From Alicycliphilus denitrificans K601 (lineage in GTDB: Bacteria; Pseudomonadota; Gammaproteobacteria; Burkholderiales; Burkholderiaceae_C): a stretch of DNA of 64,000 nucleotides. Below are positions 27,601 to 36,823 of the stretch, piece by piece. Position 1 is the first letter of the stretch; each line of letters starts with the position of its first letter. The stretch covers positions 4,665,001-4,729,000 of the forward strand of contig NC_015422.1 in assembly GCF_000204645.1 (NCBI RefSeq), read 5' to 3'. A program made the translations under genes and the position numbers. The notes under the pieces were generated by a model. It saw nothing but the letters and a program-made list of their open reading frames with translations, made no database searches and was not told where the DNA came from.

Positions 27601-28422
27601 CTACTTGAGGTTCAGCACGTCGAACATGTCGAACATGCCCGCGCGCTGCCCGGCCAGGAAGCGCACGGCGCGCAGGCTGCCCTGCGCGTAGCCGGCGCGG
27701 CTGCTGGACTTGTGCGTGATCTCCACGCGCTCGCCGGTGCCGGCGAACAGCACGGTGTGGTCGCCCACGATGTCGCCGCCGCGCACGGTGGCAAAGCCGA
27801 TGCTGCCCTCCTTGCGCTCGCCCGTGTGGCCGTAGCGCTCGTACACGGCACGGTCGGCAAGGCGCGTGCCCTGCGCCTCGGCGATCACCTCGCCCATCTT
27901 CAGGGCCGTGCCCGAGGGCGCGTCCACCTTGTGCTTGTGGTGCGCCTCGATGATCTCGATGTCGTAGCCCGTGGCGAGCGCCTGCGCGGCCATCTGCAGC
28001 AGCTTGAGCGTGACGTTCACGCCCACGCTCATGTTGGGCGCGAGCACGATGGCCACCTTGCGCGCGGCGGCCTCCATGTCGGCCTTCTGCGCGTCGGAGA
28101 AGCCCGTGGTGCCGATGACCATCTGCACGCCCAGCTCGGCACACACGGCCGCATGGGCCAGCGTGCCCTCGGGGCGCGTGAAGTCGATCAGCACATCGGC
28201 ATTCTTCAGCCCCTCGCGCAGGTCGGCGGTGATGGCCACGCCGCTCGCGCGGCCCAGGAAGGCGGTGGCGTCCTGGCCCACGGCGGGGCTGGTGGGCAGG
28301 TCCAGCGCGCCGGCCAGCACGCAGTCGTCGCTTGCCTGGATCGCCTCGATGAGCATGCGGCCCATGCGGCCGCTGGCGCCGGCTACGGCCACGCGGCGGG
28401 GTACGGAAGAGGATGAGGTCAT
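27601..28422 (-). CDS. dapB: 4-hydroxy-tetrahydrodipicolinate reductase
   Basis: DapB of the lysine/diaminopimelate pathway, 273 residues. NAD(P)-binding motif [18 protein letters not shown] at the N-terminus, [29 protein letters not shown], and the substrate-binding signature [16 protein letters not shown]. The start [10 protein letters not shown] is preferred; a TTG four codons earlier also opens the frame. It lies between bamE and exbB on the same strand, an arrangement common in this family of bacteria. Confidence 0.95.
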   Translation of the reverse strand: MTSSSSVPRRVAVAGASGRMGRMLIEAIQASDDCVLAGALDLPTSPAVGQDATAFLGRASGVAITADLREGLKNADVLIDFTRPEGTLAHAAVCAELGVQMVIGTTGFSDAQKADMEAAARKVAIVLAPNMSVGVNVTLKLLQMAAQALATGYDIEIIEAHHKHKVDAPSGTALKMGEVIAEAQGTRLADRAVYERYGHTGERKEGSIGFATVRGGDIVGDHTVLFAGTGERVEITHKSSSRAGYAQGSLRAVRFLAGQRAGMFDMFDVLNLK

Positions 28423-28476
28423 GTCAGCTCGCAATCAAAACGGGAACGGGCTCCGCCATGGGCGGGCCGGGGACAC

Positions 28477-29031
28477 TCAGCGGCGCGGCGATTCCAGCGG
28501 CGGGTAGCTCGCGACGGGCGGCGCGGCAGGTGCGGGGGAAGGCCCGGGCACGGCGGACTCGGCCTTGGGAAAGCGCGCCAGCTGCGCCTCGGTGGCCTCC
28601 AACTGGGGCACCTTGGGCTTGGACACCTTGGAGGTGAGCGAGGCCACGAACTCAGACTCGGAGGGCATCTCGTCGCCTTCGACGTGGTCCATCACGTTGT
28701 CCTTGAAGAACACGGTGAGCTTGCGCGTCTGCGCCTCCACGCCCGGGCGCTTGAGCGTGAAGACGTATTCCCAGCGGTCGCCGTGGAATACGCTCACCAT
28801 GAGCGGCGTGCCCAGGATCTCGCGCACCTGCTGGCGCCCCATGCCGGGCTGCAGCATCTGCACCTGCTCGCGCGAGACGAAGTTGCCCTGTACCACGGCC
28901 ACCTTGTAGGGCGTGACGACGTTCGACAGGCGCTCGCCGGTGCCCGCGCAACCGGCCAGCACGGCGGCCAGCAACACTATGGCGCCCCGACGGGCGCCCC
29001 TACGGGCGGGAGCAGACATGGGTTTAGGCAT
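28477..29031 (-). CDS. bamE: Outer membrane assembly lipoprotein BamE (SmpA/OmlA)
   Basis: 184-residue lipoprotein of the Bam beta-barrel assembly complex. Signal peptide with lipobox VLAGC near residue 28. The SmpA/OmlA domain follows: [43 protein letters not shown] and a strand-rich end. A Pro/Ala-rich tail of about 50 residues is extra to E. coli BamE. The start [11 protein letters not shown] (29031) or the Met four residues later are both possible. It is divergent from fur with only 99 bp between starts, so the two promoters must be interleaved. Confidence 0.9.
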   Translation of the reverse strand: MPKPMSAPARRGARRGAIVLLAAVLAGCAGTGERLSNVVTPYKVAVVQGNFVSREQVQMLQPGMGRQQVREILGTPLMVSVFHGDRWEYVFTLKRPGVEAQTRKLTVFFKDNVMDHVEGDEMPSESEFVASLTSKVSKPKVPQLEATEAQLARFPKAESAVPGPSPAPAAPPVASYPPLESPRR

Positions 29032-29130
29032 AGGGGATATGATCCGGTCCATTGTAGCGGCCCGGGCCTGGCGCCCAGCCTGCGGGGCGCACCATCCCTG
29101 ATTTCGCCCTGGCAGATGAAGGACCTTGTC

Positions 29131-29550
29131 ATGACGAACATCGACGAACTCAAGAGCACCGGCCTGAAGGCGACGCTGCCCCGGCTGAAGATCCTGGAAA
29201 TCTTCCAAAAGGGCGCCCAGCGCCACATGACGGCCGAGGACGTGTTCCGCGTGCTGCTGGACGAGCGCTCGGACATCGGCCTGGCCACCGTCTACCGCGT
29301 GCTCACGCAGTTCGAGCAGGCCGGCATCCTGATCCGCAGCAACTTCGAGAGCGGCAAGGCCGTCTACGAACTCAACGAGGGCCAGCACCACGACCACTTC
29401 GTGTGCACGGCCTGCGGCAAGGTCGAGGAGTTCTACGACCCCGAGATCGAGAAGCGCCAGAACCTGATCGCCCAGTCCAAAGGCTGGGTGATACAGGACC
29501 ATTCCATGGCCCTGTACGGCCAGTGCGCCAGTTGCGCCAAGAAGCGCTGA
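29131..29550 (+). CDS. fur: Ferric uptake regulator Fur
   Basis: 139-residue iron-responsive repressor. Winged-helix N-terminal domain ([43 protein letters not shown]), then the metal-binding [22 protein letters not shown] and the C-terminal CASCAKK. GAAGGACC precedes ATG 29131. The divergent bamE-fur arrangement is typical of beta- and gammaproteobacteria. The gene ends 7 bases from the hprK stop (convergent). Confidence 0.96.
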   Translation: MTNIDELKSTGLKATLPRLKILEIFQKGAQRHMTAEDVFRVLLDERSDIGLATVYRVLTQFEQAGILIRSNFESGKAVYELNEGQHHDHFVCTACGKVEEFYDPEIEKRQNLIAQSKGWVIQDHSMALYGQCASCAKKR

Positions 29551-29557
29551 TGCGCGG

Positions 29558-30511
29558 TCAGGCGCCGCCGCCTTCCATGGCGCGGCGGTGGCGCTCGACG
29601 AATTCCTGGTAGGTGTCTATGCCGCGCAACTGCAGGATGGTGTTGCGCACCGCGGCCTCGACCAGCACGGCGATGTTGCGCCCGACCACCACCTGGATCA
29701 CCACCTTGAGCACGGGCACGCCCAGCACGTCCTGCGTGAGCGGCTCGTAGGGCATGCGCTCGTAGTCGCGCTCCATGGTTTCCTTGCGCACCAGGTGCAC
29801 GATGAGCTTCAGGCGCATCCTGCGGCGCACGGCCGTCTCGCCGAAGATGGCGCGGATGTCCAGCAGGCCGATGCCGCGCACTTCGAGCAGGTTCTGCAGC
29901 AGGTCGGGGCACTTGCCCTCGATGGTGGTCTGGTTGATGCGGTACAGGTCCACCGCGTCGTCGGCCACCAGGCCGTGGCCGCGCGAGATCAGCTCCAGCC
30001 CCAGCTCGCTCTTGCCCAGGCCCGATTCGCCCGTGATGAGCACGCCCAGGCCCAGGATGTCCATGAACACGCCGTGCATGGTGGTGCGGTCGGCGAAGTG
30101 CTTGGACAGGTAGGCGCGCAGCACGTCGATGACGAAGGCCGCCGACTCCCGCGTGGCGAACAGCGGAATCTGCGCACGCTCGCACATCGACACCACCTCC
30201 TCGGGCGCGGCCTGGCCGTCGGCCAGCACCAGCACCGGAGGCTCCAGCGTGACGATGCGCGCGATGCGGCGCTTGCAGTCCCCGGGCGTCGCGTTGGTCA
30301 GGTAGGCGACTTCGCGCTCGCCCAGGATCTGCGCGCGGTAGGGGTGTATGTAGTTGAGGTAGCCGACGAGGTCTGCGCCCGAGCGCGCGGCGCGCACAGC
30401 CACCTCGGCGAAGCGCCGCTCTGAAGCCCCCAGGCCCGCGACCCACTCCCATTTGAGCAGGGTGCGGAACTCCTCGAAGAGCACATCGGCGCTGACGACG
30501 TTGGGTTTCAT
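29558..30511 (-). CDS. hprK: HPr kinase/phosphorylase
   Basis: 317-residue enzyme that phosphorylates and dephosphorylates a Ser of the phosphocarrier HPr/NPr. Walker [16 protein letters not shown] around residues 155-170, the DDAVDLYRI block, and the signature [15 protein letters not shown]. In betaproteobacteria it belongs to the nitrogen PTS regulatory branch, normally next to ptsN. Here a 270 bp inverted repeat separates it from ptsN upstream, so it may need its own promoter. Confidence 0.95.
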   Translation of the reverse strand: MKPNVVSADVLFEEFRTLLKWEWVAGLGASERRFAEVAVRAARSGADLVGYLNYIHPYRAQILGEREVAYLTNATPGDCKRRIARIVTLEPPVLVLADGQAAPEEVVSMCERAQIPLFATRESAAFVIDVLRAYLSKHFADRTTMHGVFMDILGLGVLITGESGLGKSELGLELISRGHGLVADDAVDLYRINQTTIEGKCPDLLQNLLEVRGIGLLDIRAIFGETAVRRRMRLKLIVHLVRKETMERDYERMPYEPLTQDVLGVPVLKVVIQVVVGRNIAVLVEAAVRNTILQLRGIDTYQEFVERHRRAMEGGGA

Positions 30512-30524
30512 GGCAGCCGATGGC

Positions 30525-30794
30525 TAGGGCCTGTTAACACTATGGAAGGGGATCGCGTTGCCTCGCAAAGGGGCTGGGTGCAAGGCGCCCGCGCGCTGGC
30601 CAAGGCTGATGCCTTGCAAGCGTGGGCAACGCCGCAGACGGCCCCTTTGCGAGACAACCCGAAGGGAAGCTCATGACAGCCCGCCCCTCGGCGTTGCGCT
30701 CCTTGTGCGTGCACACGCACGCACTGCGTCGCGCGCCTGGATGGACGGGCTGTCATGAGCTTCGCTACCCCTTCCATAGTGTTAGCAGGCCCTA
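30525..30794. repeat. 270 bp compound inverted repeat (element B)
   Basis: Outer arms TAGGGCCTGTTAACACTATGG... (30525-30551) and complement (30768-30794), 26 of 27 paired. Inside are two further hairpins: one around CCTCGCAAAGGGGC / GCCCCTTTGCGAG and one around AGCTCATGACAGCCCG / CGGGCTGTCATGAGCT. The first inner unit shares TGCAAGGCGC and GCAACGCCGCAGAC with element C at 56.7 kb. It lies between ptsN and hprK, two genes on the same strand. Confidence 0.88.
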
Positions 30795-30804
30795 GGGCGT
30801 GGCG

Positions 30805-31272
30805 TCAGGCGCTCTGGGCCGACTGCCATCCCGAGATCATGCCGTGCAGGCTGGCGGCGTCGGCGCAGCTCTTGAGGCGCTCGCGCAACGCGCTGTCGCT
30901 GAGCAGCTCGGCGATTTCCGACAGGATCTCCAGGTGCTTCTGTGTGGCAGCCTCGGGCACCAGCAGGAAGATCAGCAGCACCACGGGCTGCTCGTCGGGC
31001 GCGTCGAAGCCGATCGGATGGGCCAGCTGGAACACCGCCGCCATGGGCGATTTCAGCCCCTTGATGCGGCCGTGCGGAATGGCCACGCCATGGCCCAGCC
31101 CCGTGGAGCCCAGGCGCTCGCGCGCGAAGAGGCTGTCGGTGATCAGGGCCCGGGACAGGCCGTGCTGGCTCTCGAACAGCAGGCCGGCCTCCTCGAATGC
31201 ACGTTTCTTGCTAGTGGCATCGACGCTCACGAGCACTTGTGCGGGAGGCAGTATGGAAGCGAGTCGGTTCAT
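30805..31272 (-). CDS. ptsN: PTS IIA-like nitrogen regulatory protein
   Basis: 155-residue EIIA(Ntr). The phosphorylated His is in GHGVAIPHGR near residue 66, and the family fold continues through VVLLIFLLVPEAATQKHLEILSEI. It acts in the nitrogen phosphotransfer chain controlling K+ transport, sigma54 functions and metabolism in proteobacteria. ATG 31272 is preferred over a GTG two codons upstream. hpf lies upstream behind a terminator, so ptsN is partly separated from it. The usual rpoN is not in this cluster. Confidence 0.93.
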   Translation of the reverse strand: MNRLASILPPAQVLVSVDATSKKRAFEEAGLLFESQHGLSRALITDSLFARERLGSTGLGHGVAIPHGRIKGLKSPMAAVFQLAHPIGFDAPDEQPVVLLIFLLVPEAATQKHLEILSEIAELLSDSALRERLKSCADAASLHGMISGWQSAQSA

Positions 31273-31333
31273 GGTCACAGTGAGCGACGATTATGCACGC
31301 CCAGCGGAAACCCTGAGAGTGTATCCACCAGCA

Positions 31334-31358
31334 ACAAAAAACCGCCCCGCGGGCGGTT
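31334..31358 (-). terminator. intrinsic terminator after hpf
   Basis: On the minus strand an 8 bp stem AACCGCCC / GGGCGGTT with a 3-base loop, followed directly by a run of T. It lies 55 bp after the hpf stop and before ptsN. Confidence 0.85.
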
Positions 31359-31412
31359 GCGGCACCACCGCTTTTGCACGAGCGGTGGCGCGGACGGGCT
31401 CTGGCCGTTCAC

Positions 31413-31760
31413 TCAGGATGCCGCGGCGGCCTGCACGGTGGCGCGGCGCACGCCTGCCTGGTGATCCTGCATGCGGTCCTTGTGGCGCACGACCATGCGG
31501 TCCAGCTTGTCCATCAGTTCGTCCACGGCTGCGTACAGGTCGAAATGCGCACTCTCCACGAACAGGTCGTTTCCTTTCACGTGCACCGTGCACTCGGCGC
31601 GCTGGCGTTTTTCCTTTTCCTTCTGCTTCTCTACGGTCAATAGCACCTTGACATCCACCACCTGGTCGAAGTGGCGGATGATGCGCTCCAGCTTGGACGT
31701 CACGTAACTACGCAAGGCGGGGGTCACTTCAAGGTGATGACCGCTGATCGTCAAGTTCAT
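31413..31760 (-). CDS. hpf: Ribosome hibernation-promoting factor
   Basis: 115-residue short-form HPF/Rai[21 protein letters not shown] begins the first strand, [21 protein letters not shown] follows, and [16 protein letters not shown] and [21 protein letters not shown] complete the fold. It binds the ribosome decoding region in stationary phase to make inactive 70S or 100S particles. It is next to ptsN as in many proteobacteria. The start at 31760 agrees with the family; a TTG two codons upstream is unlikely. Confidence 0.93.
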   Translation of the reverse strand: MNLTISGHHLEVTPALRSYVTSKLERIIRHFDQVVDVKVLLTVEKQKEKEKRQRAECTVHVKGNDLFVESAHFDLYAAVDELMDKLDRMVVRHKDRMQDHQAGVRRATVQAAAAS

Positions 31761-32072
31761 AGACAAGCCTCCTGTGGCTCACTGGTTGAAAAACACCGTC
31801 CTGATACCGGCTCGGGGCGGCTGGCGAACGTGAATGCATTCGGGCCTGGATTCACTATGCGCCCGCGCGCCACGGAACGCAATGCGTTCCCGCCCGGGGC
31901 GCACGGGATATGGCAACGGGGTGCCAAGGCGCGCAAAAAGCTTCACAATCGGCTGGATTTCCAGCCTGTGGCGGCCCGCGAATCGCCGCGCCACAGGCTC
32001 CGGCGCCACGGCTAGAATGGCCCGCTTTGGCCCCGGCGATGGCGGGGCAGACCCTTTCGCCCGACCGTCTCT
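31761..32072. other. hpf / purC divergent region
   Basis: 312 bp without a gene. It presumably holds the hpf and purC promoters. I see a GGCGGGG hairpin-prone end near purC but no PurR-type or riboswitch-like structure I can support. Confidence 0.4.
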
Positions 32073-32993
32073 ATGACCCAGCCCAGCACCTCTGCCCTGC
32101 ACACCTCCGCCCTGACCTCGCTGCCGCTGCTGGCGCGCGGCAAGGTGCGCGACAACTACGCCGTGGGCGACGACCGCATCCTGATGGTGGCCAGCGACCG
32201 GCTCTCGGCCTTTGACGTGATCATGGGAGAGCCGATCCCCGGCAAGGGCGAGCTGCTCACGCAGATGGCGCTGTTCTGGTTCGACAAGCTGGGCCACGTC
32301 GTGCCCAACCACCTGACCGGCGAGGCGCCCGAGAGCGTGGTCACGCCGGCCGAGGCGCCCCAGGTGCGGGGGCGCTCCATGCTCGTCAAGCGCCTCAAGC
32401 CGATTCCCATCGAGGCCGTGGTGCGCGGCTACCTGGCCGGCAGCGGCTGGAAGGAGTACCAGGAGTCGCGCTCGGTCTGCGGCGTGCCGCTGCCCGACGG
32501 CCTGACCAATGCCGCCAGGCTGCCCCACAGCATCTACACGCCGGCCGCCAAGGCCGCCATGGGCGAGCATGACGAGAACATCACGTTCGAGCGTACCGTG
32601 GAGATGGTCGGCCCGGATCTGGCCGCCAGGATCCGCGACGTTTCCATCCAGCTGTACGAGGCCGCCGCCGCCATCGCGCTCGCCAAGGGCATGATCATTG
32701 CCGACACCAAGTTCGAGTTCGGCCTCGACAAGGACGGCACGCTGGTGCTGATGGACGAGGTGCTCACGCCCGACAGCTCGCGCTACTGGCCCGTGGAGGG
32801 CTATGCCGAGGCGCTGGCCCGCGGCGAGAACCCGCCCAGCTACGACAAGCAGTTCGTGCGCGACTGGCTGGAGCAGGCCCAGGTGGGCGGCAAGCCCTGG
32901 AACAAGACCGCCCCCGCGCCGCGCCTGCCGCGCGAGGTGGTGGAGAAGACGGCCGCCAAGTACCGCGAGGCGCTGCAGCGGCTCACTGCCTGA
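32073..32993 (+). CDS. purC: SAICAR synthase
   Basis: Phosphoribosylaminoimidazole-succinocarboxamide synthase, 306 residues, purine pathway. [27 protein letters not shown] at the N-terminus binds nucleotide. [26 protein letters not shown] and the C-terminal [13 protein letters not shown] are family signatures. It is the eukaryote-like, longer form usual in betaproteobacteria. It is followed by a strong terminator and is near purE-purK, with a thioredoxin gene in between on the opposite strand. Confidence 0.96.
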   Translation: MTQPSTSALHTSALTSLPLLARGKVRDNYAVGDDRILMVASDRLSAFDVIMGEPIPGKGELLTQMALFWFDKLGHVVPNHLTGEAPESVVTPAEAPQVRGRSMLVKRLKPIPIEAVVRGYLAGSGWKEYQESRSVCGVPLPDGLTNAARLPHSIYTPAAKAAMGEHDENITFERTVEMVGPDLAARIRDVSIQLYEAAAAIALAKGMIIADTKFEFGLDKDGTLVLMDEVLTPDSSRYWPVEGYAEALARGENPPSYDKQFVRDWLEQAQVGGKPWNKTAPAPRLPREVVEKTAAKYREALQRLTA

Positions 32994-33013
32994 TTCCCGG
33001 CTTCCAGCAAAAG

Positions 33014-33043
33014 ACAAGGCCCCTCGCGGGGCCTTGTTTCTTT
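33014..33043 (+). terminator. intrinsic terminator after purC
   Basis: Perfect 10 bp stem ACAAGGCCCC / GGGGCCTTGT with a 4-base loop and a T-rich tail (TTTCTTTC). It sits between the convergent purC and cnoX-like genes. Confidence 0.9.
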
Positions 33044-33951
33044 CAGCTCAGCACCACCGAGCTCAGGCGCCGGCGGTAGGCCGCCACCACCGGGTCCTCG
33101 GGCGGGATCTGGCCCTCGGCCACCTTGGGCTTGGGCGGCTCGATGATCTCCAGGATGGCCACGTAGGTCTTGCGCGCGGCCTCGTCGTTCCAGGCCTTGT
33201 CGCGCATGAGGATTTCCAGCAGCTCGTCCATGGCCTCCTGCCAGCGCTGGCGCGCCATGAGCCAGCGTGCGCGGCCGAAGCGCGCCTCGAAGTCGCGCTT
33301 GTTGGCGGTAATCTTTGCATCGAATTGGGCGTCAGCGCCCTCCCCATGCGCGCCAGCAGCTACGAAATCAAGAGCATCCATCCAGGCCTTGAGCGCGCCC
33401 AGGCGGCGCGAGGCCTCGGCCTTTGCGATCACGGGGGCGAAGGCCACCTTGGCATCGTCCTCGCGGCCGAGCTGCAGCAGCAGCTTCACGTAGTCGAAGC
33501 GCGCCTCGTCGTTGGCCGGGTCGGTGGCCACGGCGTGCTGCAGCTTTTCCAGCGCGCCCTCGGTGTCGCCTTCGGCCAGCGCATCCTGCGCTTCTTCCTC
33601 CTGTTCCTCCGCCTGCAGCGCCTCGGCGCTGGGCACGTGCTTGTCGAGGAAGGCGCGCAGCTGGCCCTCGGGCTGTACGCCCATGAAGCCGTCCACCGGC
33701 TGGCCGTTCATCATCAGCACGCAGGTCGGGATGCTGCGGATGCCGAACATGGCGGCCAGCTGCTGCTCCTGGTCGGAGTCGATCTTGGCGAGCTTGAAGC
33801 GGCCCGCGTATTCGGTCTCCAACTTCTCCAGCACCGGGCCCAGCGTCTTGCACGGGCCGCACCAGGGTGCCCAGAAGTCCACCAGCACGGGCTGGCTCAT
33901 GGAGGCGGCGACCACCTCGGTCTCAAAGGTTTCCAGGGTAACGTCGATCAT
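33043..33951 (-). CDS. cnoX: Thioredoxin-TPR co-chaperone, CnoX/YbbN-like
   Basis: 302 residues: an N-terminal thioredoxin domain with intact active site WCGPC at 30-34 and cis-Pro in RSIPT, followed by a TPR-like helical half ([28 protein letters not shown] and later repeats). This matches CnoX (YbbN), a holdase that hands clients to GroEL and DnaK. Unlike E. coli CnoX it keeps both catalytic Cys, so it may reduce disulfides. Residues about 195-215 ([15 protein letters not shown]) are encoded by an AT-richer copy of the dispersed repeat, a loop-like insert between helices. Confidence 0.88.
   Translation of the reverse strand: MIDVTLETFETEVVAASMSQPVLVDFWAPWCGPCKTLGPVLEKLETEYAGRFKLAKIDSDQEQQLAAMFGIRSIPTCVLMMNGQPVDGFMGVQPEGQLRAFLDKHVPSAEALQAEEQEEEAQDALAEGDTEGALEKLQHAVATDPANDEARFDYVKLLLQLGREDDAKVAFAPVIAKAEASRRLGALKAWMDALDFVAAGAHGEGADAQFDAKITANKRDFEARFGRARWLMARQRWQEAMDELLEILMRDKAWNDEAARKTYVAILEIIEPPKPKVAEGQIPPEDPVVAAYRRRLSSVVLS
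33310..33378 (-). repeat. dispersed repeat, copy 7, inside the cnoX-like gene
   Basis: Contains GCGTCAGCGCCCTCCCCATG followed by CGCGCCAGCAGCTACGAAAT in family order, in frame. Confidence 0.5.
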
Positions 33952-34092
33952 GTATAGGCATCCCGGTAATGGCTCAACGGGGATTCTCGGACATATTCGG
34001 CGCCGTGGAACAGAACCCCGGCGGGCGCGGTGCATGTCCGAAAAGTAAAATGCCGGGTTCCCCCGACGAGCGCCGTTGCGCGCACTCCTCAC

Positions 34093-34590
34093 ATGAACCC
34101 CATCCAGATCGGCGTGGTCATGGGCTCCAGCAGCGACTGGGACACCATGCAGCACGCAGCCGCCATCCTCCAGCAGTTCGGCATCGCGCACGAGGCGCGG
34201 GTGGTCTCGGCCCACCGCATGCCCGACGACATGTTCCGCTACGCCGAGGCCGCCGCCGGCCGCGGCCTCAAGGCCATCATCGCGGGCGCAGGCGGCGCCG
34301 CCCATCTGCCCGGCATGATCGCCGCCAAGACCTGCGTGCCGGTGCTGGGCGTGCCCGTGGCCAGCAAGCATCTCTCGGGCGTGGATTCGCTGCACTCCAT
34401 CGTGCAGATGCCCAAGGGCGTGCCCGTGGCCACCTTCGCCATCGGCGCGGCCGGCGCGGCCAACGCGGCGCTGTTCGCCGTGGCCCTGCTGGCCAACAAC
34501 GACCCTGCGCTGCGCGAGCGGCTCGAAGCCTTCCGCGCCGAGCAGACCGCCGCCGCGCGCGCCATGACCCTGCCCCCGGTGGCCACATGA
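34093..34590 (+). CDS. purE: N5-carboxyaminoimidazole ribonucleotide mutase
   Basis: Class I PurE, 165 residues. [13 protein letters not shown] at the N-terminus, [11 protein letters not shown] with the active-site His, [18 protein letters not shown], and [22 protein letters not shown]. It converts N5-CAIR made by PurK to CAIR. Its TGA overlaps the purK ATG (ATGA), so the two are coupled. Start [11 protein letters not shown] as in the family. Confidence 0.97.
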   Translation: MNPIQIGVVMGSSSDWDTMQHAAAILQQFGIAHEARVVSAHRMPDDMFRYAEAAAGRGLKAIIAGAGGAAHLPGMIAAKTCVPVLGVPVASKHLSGVDSLHSIVQMPKGVPVATFAIGAAGAANAALFAVALLANNDPALRERLEAFRAEQTAAARAMTLPPVAT

Positions 34591-35756
34591 GCGCGGGCCG
34601 GGGCGTGATCCTGCCCGGCGCCACGCTGGGCGTGCTCGGCGGCGGGCAGCTGGGGCGCATGTTCGTGCACGCGGCCCAGGCCATGGGCTACTCCACGGCC
34701 GTGCTGGACGACGACGCAGCCAGCCCGGCCGGGCTGGTGAGCCAGCACCACATCCGCGCGGGCTACGAGGACCCGCAGGGCCTGGCCGAACTGGCGCGCC
34801 TGTGCGCCGCCGTAACCACCGAGTTCGAGAACGTGCCCGCCGCCGCGCTCGACATCCTGGCGCGCAGCCTGCCCGTGTCGCCCGCGGGCGGCGCCGTGGC
34901 GATCGCGCAGGACCGCGCGGCCGAGAAGGCCCACTTCGTGCGCTGCGGCGTGCCCGTGGCGCCGCACGCGGTGATAGCGACGCCCGCGCAGCTGGCCGCC
35001 GTGGATGCCGGCCTGCTGCCCGGCATATTGAAGACCGCGCGCCTGGGCTACGACGGCAAGGGCCAGGCGCGCGTGAATACGCCACAGGAGCTGGCCGCCG
35101 CCTGGGACGATCTGGGCCGCGTGCCCTGCGTGCTCGAAAAAATGCTGCCGCTGGCGCACGAGTGCTCCGTCATCGTGGCGCGCGGCCGGGACGGCCATGT
35201 CGTGCACCTGCCCGTGCAGCGCAACCTGCACAGGGGCGGCATCCTGGCCGTGACCGAGGTTCATGAGGGAAATCTGCCTCCAGGGCAGGCCCGTCAAGCG
35301 CTGGCAGCTGCCAAATCGGTAGCAGATGGCCTGGACTACGTGGGCGTGCTGTGCGTGGAGTTCTTCGTGCTGCAGGACGGCGCCCTGGTGGTCAACGAGA
35401 TCGCCCCGCGCCCGCACAACAGCGGCCACTACAGCCAGAACGCCTGCGACGTGTCGCAGTTCGAGCTGCAGGTGCGCGCCATGGCCGGCCTGCCCCTGGT
35501 GCAGCCGCGCCTGCACAGCCCGGCCATCATGCTGAACCTGCTGGGCGACCTATGGTTCAGGGACGGCGACGGCCCCGCCACGCCGCCCTGGGACGAGGTG
35601 CTGGCGCTGCCCGGCTGCCACCTGCACCTGTACGGCAAGCGCGACGCGAAGCGCGGGCGCAAGATGGGCCACCTGAACGTCACGGGCGCCACGCCCGGGG
35701 CCGTGCGCGCCACGGCACTCAAGGCGGCGGCCATCCTCGGCATCGAACCCTTCTGA
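34587..35756 (+). CDS. purK: N5-carboxyaminoimidazole ribonucleotide synthase
   Basis: ATP-grasp enzyme of purine synthesis, 389 residues. [18 protein letters not shown] at residues 14-31, [20 protein letters not shown], and the metal-binding [13 protein letters not shown] near residue 275. A short segment near residues 228-245 ([18 protein letters not shown]) is encoded by a reverse copy of the dispersed repeat, yet fits a helical stretch of the family. purE is coupled upstream and tsaC follows 5 bases downstream. Confidence 0.96.
   Translation: MSAGRGVILPGATLGVLGGGQLGRMFVHAAQAMGYSTAVLDDDAASPAGLVSQHHIRAGYEDPQGLAELARLCAAVTTEFENVPAAALDILARSLPVSPAGGAVAIAQDRAAEKAHFVRCGVPVAPHAVIATPAQLAAVDAGLLPGILKTARLGYDGKGQARVNTPQELAAAWDDLGRVPCVLEKMLPLAHECSVIVARGRDGHVVHLPVQRNLHRGGILAVTEVHEGNLPPGQARQALAAAKSVADGLDYVGVLCVEFFVLQDGALVVNEIAPRPHNSGHYSQNACDVSQFELQVRAMAGLPLVQPRLHSPAIMLNLLGDLWFRDGDGPATPPWDEVLALPGCHLHLYGKRDAKRGRKMGHLNVTGATPGAVRATALKAAAILGIEPF
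35260..35330 (-). repeat. dispersed repeat, copy 8, inside purK
   Basis: Reverse complement reads GATTTGGCAGCTGCCAGCGC, a spacer, then TGGAGGCAGATTTCCCTCAT. A clear family member, read through in frame. Confidence 0.65.
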
Positions 35757-35761
35757 CCCCC

Positions 35762-36760
35762 ATGATCCTGGACGGCACGCTCCCCTCCTCGGTACAGGCC
35801 GCGGCGCGGCTGCTGGCGCGCGGCGAGCTGCTGGGCCTGCCGACCGAGACCGTCTACGGCCTGGCGGCCGACGCGGACAACGACGCGGCCGTGGCCCGGA
35901 TCTTCGCCGCCAAGGGCCGGCCCGCCAACCACCCGCTGATCGTGCACGTGGCCGACAGCACGGCCATCACCCACTACGCCAAGGAGGTGCCGCTGTTCGC
36001 GCAGCAGCTCATCGACGCCTTCTGGCCCGGCCCGCTCACGCTGATCCTGCCGCGCCTGCCCGCCGCGGCGCGGGCCTCCACGGGCGGGCAGGACAGCGTG
36101 GGCCTGCGCTGCCCCGCCCACCCCGTGGCCCATGCCGTGCTGGCCGCCTGCCAGCGGCTCGACCCGCCCGTGTGGGGCGTGGCCGCGCCCAGCGCCAACC
36201 ATTTCGGCAAAGTCAGCCCGACCACGGCGCAGCACGTGGCCGACGCGTTCGGCGACGAACTGCTGGTGCTCGACGGCGGCGCCTGCGCCGTGGGCATAGA
36301 GTCCACCATCATCGACTGCACGCGCGGCGTGCCGGTGCTGTTGCGCCCGGGCGCCATCTCGCGCGCGGACGTGCAGCGCGCCTGCGGCCTGCGCCCACTA
36401 TCGAAAGAAGAGCTGCCGGCGCACACACCACGCGCTTCAGGCACGCTTTTGGCTCATTACGCCCCGACGGCACGCGTGCGCCTGATGGACGCCAGGCAGC
36501 TGCAGGCCGGCCTGGACGTGCTGGGCGCCGACGCCGCCCACCTGGCCGTGTACGCGCGCGCACCGCTGCGCTCGGCATCGTCCAGGATCATCCTGCGCCG
36601 CATGCCCGACGACGCGGCCGCGGCCGCGCAGCAGCTGTTCGCCGCGCTGCGCGGCTTCGACGACGCGGGCGCGCGCCTGATCTGGATCGAGACCCCGCCC
36701 GACACGCCCGACTGGGAGGGCGTGCGCGACCGCCTGCAGCGCGCCGCGGCCGCGGGCTGA
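35762..36760 (+). CDS. tsaC: Threonylcarbamoyl-AMP synthase (Sua5 type)
   Basis: First enzyme of the tRNA t6A37 modification. 332 residues: the TsaC/YrdC domain (GLPTETVYGLAADA, FAAKGRPANHPLIVHV, PGPLTLILPR, VAAPSANHFGKVSPT, GIESTIIDC) plus a C-terminal Sua5 domain starting after SGTLLAHYAPTARV. The linker between domains (LSKEELPAHTPRASGTLL) is encoded by a copy of the dispersed repeat. tsaB of the same pathway is 6 kb downstream. It follows purK by 5 bases and is probably cotranscribed. Confidence 0.93.
   Translation: MILDGTLPSSVQAAARLLARGELLGLPTETVYGLAADADNDAAVARIFAAKGRPANHPLIVHVADSTAITHYAKEVPLFAQQLIDAFWPGPLTLILPRLPAAARASTGGQDSVGLRCPAHPVAHAVLAACQRLDPPVWGVAAPSANHFGKVSPTTAQHVADAFGDELLVLDGGACAVGIESTIIDCTRGVPVLLRPGAISRADVQRACGLRPLSKEELPAHTPRASGTLLAHYAPTARVRLMDARQLQAGLDVLGADAAHLAVYARAPLRSASSRIILRRMPDDAAAAAQQLFAALRGFDDAGARLIWIETPPDTPDWEGVRDRLQRAAAAG
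36396..36462 (+). repeat. dispersed repeat, copy 9, inside tsaC
   Basis: Contains ACTATCGAAAGAAGAGCTGC, CGCGCTTCAGGCACGC and TTTTGGCTCATTAC in family order. It encodes the inter-domain linker in frame. Confidence 0.6.
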
Positions 36761-36823
36761 CGTCTTCACACGGCGCCGCAACCCTGTCGTTAAACTCTCG
36801 CCCACCTCAATCCGGAGAAATAC

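Noticed and set aside
32073..35756. purC/purE/purK region checked for a purine riboswitch or PurR box
   Set aside because: No aptamer-like conserved loops or suitable palindrome were found in the leaders.
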